A DNA stretch of 8,789 bases. It comes from Prevotellaceae bacterium. Its GTDB lineage: Bacteria; Bacteroidota; Bacteroidia; Bacteroidales; Bacteroidaceae. Each line of letters begins with the position of its first letter. Position 1 is the first letter of the stretch. Of this stretch, positions 8,077-8,789 are shown piece after piece. The DNA lies in the NCBI GenBank assembly GCA_003150315.1, contig QAML01000022.1, positions 1-8,789 on the forward strand, read 5' to 3'. Both the position numbers and the translations under genes were made by a program. The notes under the pieces were generated by a model. It had not been told where the DNA came from, ran no database searches, and saw only the letters and a program-made list of their open reading frames with translations.

Positions 8077-8328
8077 ACGGTTGCATTTTTTAAACCTTGT
8101 ATATTAAAGACAAACCAGACACCCCTACCCACGGGCAAATGTGAAAAATATGCAAAAAATGAAGCCGAAGTTCCTTATGCCCATGAGAATCGATCTCAGT
8201 TAGATAATTGGCCTTTAAATAATTTTTTGCGTGTGCACCGTGGGTCTTTGCGGATTGTTTGTCTTTTATAAAGAATAATCTATAATTGCAGACATGCGTA
8301 TTACCTATATCGATCCGCCCGTTAATGA
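8077..8328. other. AT-rich divergent intergenic region
   Basis: No supportable gene lies here. The stretch separates the minus-strand susC operon from the plus-strand remnant and gene to the right, so it should carry the operon promoter. On the minus strand only a poor match to the Bacteroides -33/-7 promoter is visible (TTTG at 8139-8136 and CTGGTTTG at 8118-8111 with a short spacer). On the plus strand there is a good candidate at 8258-8288. Short inverted sequences (TGAGA/TCTCA at 8184-8198; GCAAAAAAT/ATTTTTTGC at 8152-8160 and 8222-8230) are within what chance gives in AT-rich DNA. Confidence 0.6.
8258..8288 (+). promoter_or_regulatory. Candidate Bacteroides-type -33/-7 promoter for the right-hand gene
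   Basis: TTTG at 8258-8261 is followed after 19 bp by TATAATTG at 8281-8288. The published Bacteroides consensus is TTTG and TAnnTTTG with a spacer of about this length, so only one specified base differs. It would start transcription near 8295 and read through the GH3-like remnant into the gene at 8514, giving a leader of roughly 220 nt. Confidence 0.5.
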
Positions 8329-8505
8329 GATGCAGTCTTTAACTACCCGCCGGATCAGCCCAGCACCGTGAAGCTCCGAATCTCGGCAGACGCCCTTGCA
8401 TTCCATAACTTCGAAAAAGAACACATCGTCGAACCTTGTAAATTCTTGTTCAAAATCGGAGCCTTGCCCGCAGGTTTTCGGGCGACACTATCTTTCAAAC
8501 TATAA
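8329..8505 (+). pseudogene. Probable 3' remnant of a GH3 beta-glucosidase (end of fibronectin-III-like domain)
   Basis: The frame is open from just after a TGA at 8326-8328 to a TAA at 8503-8505 and has no ATG in its first part. Its product includes STVKLRISADALAFHNF, EHIVEPCKFLFKIGA and the end RATLSFKL. From family knowledge, GH3 beta-glucosidases with a C-terminal FnIII-like domain end in this order: a V.L.ls..DLAFY strand, VEPGkF, ..IG.SS and a final strand. Here the Gly of VEPG is Cys and the IGASS region is altered, as expected for decaying sequence. No upstream GH3 sequence is recognisable; TAA and TGA stops at 8323-8328 close the frame. It ends 8 bp before the next start codon, like an operon neighbour. 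It could also be a short leader ORF, but the domain resemblance argues for a relic. The call rests on remembered motifs only. Confidence 0.45.
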
Positions 8506-8513
8506 AACGAATC

Positions 8514-8789
8514 ATGAAAAAATATCTATCCCTTCTTGCCTTTTGCGCCTTGTTGACGGTACCGTCCCAAGCCCCTGCTACGCAGCCCCGCTGGACCATC
8601 GCCAACGACCACGCTATTCGTTGGACAGTAGACGGCAGCCGACTGCCCCATAATGACCATGTGGAGATGAGCGGAGAACAAATATCCGCACGACTGCACT
8701 ATGGCGTGGAGAGTGACGGACGCTTCACGCTGACCCGCACGCTCGTATGGCCCATGCTGCGCATGCTTCCCAACGACACGTTCGGCGGA
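8514..8789 (+). CDS. Exported protein, probable glycoside hydrolase N-terminus; 3' end outside window
   Basis: The first 92 codons of a gene that leaves the window on the right. MKKYLSLLAFCALLTVPSQA is a clear signal peptide, probably cleaved near residue 20 by signal peptidase I, which suggests a periplasmic or secreted enzyme. The mature part starts QPRWTIANDHAIRWTVDG, then LPHNDHVEMSGEQISARLHYGV, DGRFTLTRTLVWPMLRMLPN. I associate the W.(I/V)..DG...PH.DH.EMSGE and R.LVWPMLR.(L/I)PN pattern with Bacteroidota sugar-locus proteins related to (alpha/alpha)6-barrel hydrolases (rhamnosidase- or trehalase-like), but I cannot assign a family from an N-terminal domain. The ATG at 8514 is chosen because it begins the signal peptide, 8 bp after the GH3-like remnant. 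Its last 149 bases are about 59% GC by my count, which seems richer than much of the locus. Confidence 0.75.
   Translation, partial: MKKYLSLLAFCALLTVPSQAPATQPRWTIANDHAIRWTVDGSRLPHNDHVEMSGEQISARLHYGVESDGRFTLTRTLVWPMLRMLPNDTFGG

Noticed and set aside
8111..8139. Minus-strand promoter for susC (TTTG with CTGGTTTG)
   Set aside because: Two specified bases of the -7 box are wrong and the spacer is only 17 bp; too weak to list as a promoter.
8184..8198. Palindrome TGAGA-5-TCTCA as an operator
   Set aside because: Five-base arms are expected by chance in a gap of this size, and no matching second site was seen.
8152..8230. Inverted GCAAAAAAT / ATTTTTTGC pair, 61 bp apart
   Set aside because: The arms are mostly homopolymer in AT-rich DNA, so chance is a sufficient explanation.
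8294..8371. Short plus-strand frame starting at the ATG at 8294 (25 codons)
   Set aside because: It has no coding signature or Shine-Dalgarno and overlaps the GH3-like frame; at most it is upstream leader sequence.
8466..8483. Hairpin GCCCG-8-CGGGC upstream of the 8514 gene as a terminator
   Set aside because: The stem is only 5 bp, has no following T run, and lies inside the GH3-like frame just before a start codon.
8396..8653. An 85-codon plus-strand frame across the remnant and the start of the 8514 gene
   Set aside because: It overlaps the signal-peptide gene in another frame and its product has no recognisable features.

Overview
The window looks like the genome of a gut-type Bacteroidota (Bacteroidales). 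The evidence is a SusC/SusD pair, several lipoproteins with signal peptidase II sites, start codons without Shine-Dalgarno sequences, and one promoter candidate of the Bacteroides -33/-7 type. Base composition is mid-range, so a Muribaculaceae or Prevotellaceae-like source is possible, but the genus cannot be fixed from this sequence.

Most of the window (1-8076, minus strand) is one polysaccharide utilization locus. In transcription order it holds a SusC-like TonB-dependent transporter with an N-terminal STN domain (8076-4822), a SusD-like glycan-binding lipoprotein (4802-3069), a two-module SusE/SusF-position lipoprotein (3049-2204), and a lipoprotein glycoside hydrolase of the clan GH-D/GH27 type that runs off the left edge (2126 to <1). 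The first two gaps are 19 bp each and the third is 77 bp, so this is almost certainly one operon. By analogy with characterised Sus systems, the hydrolase would cut the glycan at the cell surface, SusD and the SusE-like protein would hold the fragments, and SusC would import them. The hydrolase carries at least two almost identical 132-residue C-terminal modules, encoded by a 396-bp tandem DNA repeat that continues beyond the window.

The stretch from 8077 to 8513 has no intact gene. Its left part is AT-rich divergent intergenic DNA with a good plus-strand promoter candidate (8258-8288). Its right part (8329-8505) is an open frame resembling the last part of the fibronectin-III-like domain of GH3 beta-glucosidases, cut off at its 5' side. 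It ends 8 bp before a plus-strand gene at 8514. That gene encodes an exported protein, probably a glycoside hydrolase, which leaves the window after 92 residues. The arrangement suggests that the right boundary of the locus is a rearrangement scar that removed most of a GH3 gene.

No regulator (HTCS, SusR, ECF sigma/anti-sigma), RNA gene, CRISPR array or transposase was seen. The glycan target is not settled. The GH27-like enzyme points to alpha-galactosides or alpha-1,6-glucans (isomaltodextranase-like), and the choice between them is inference.
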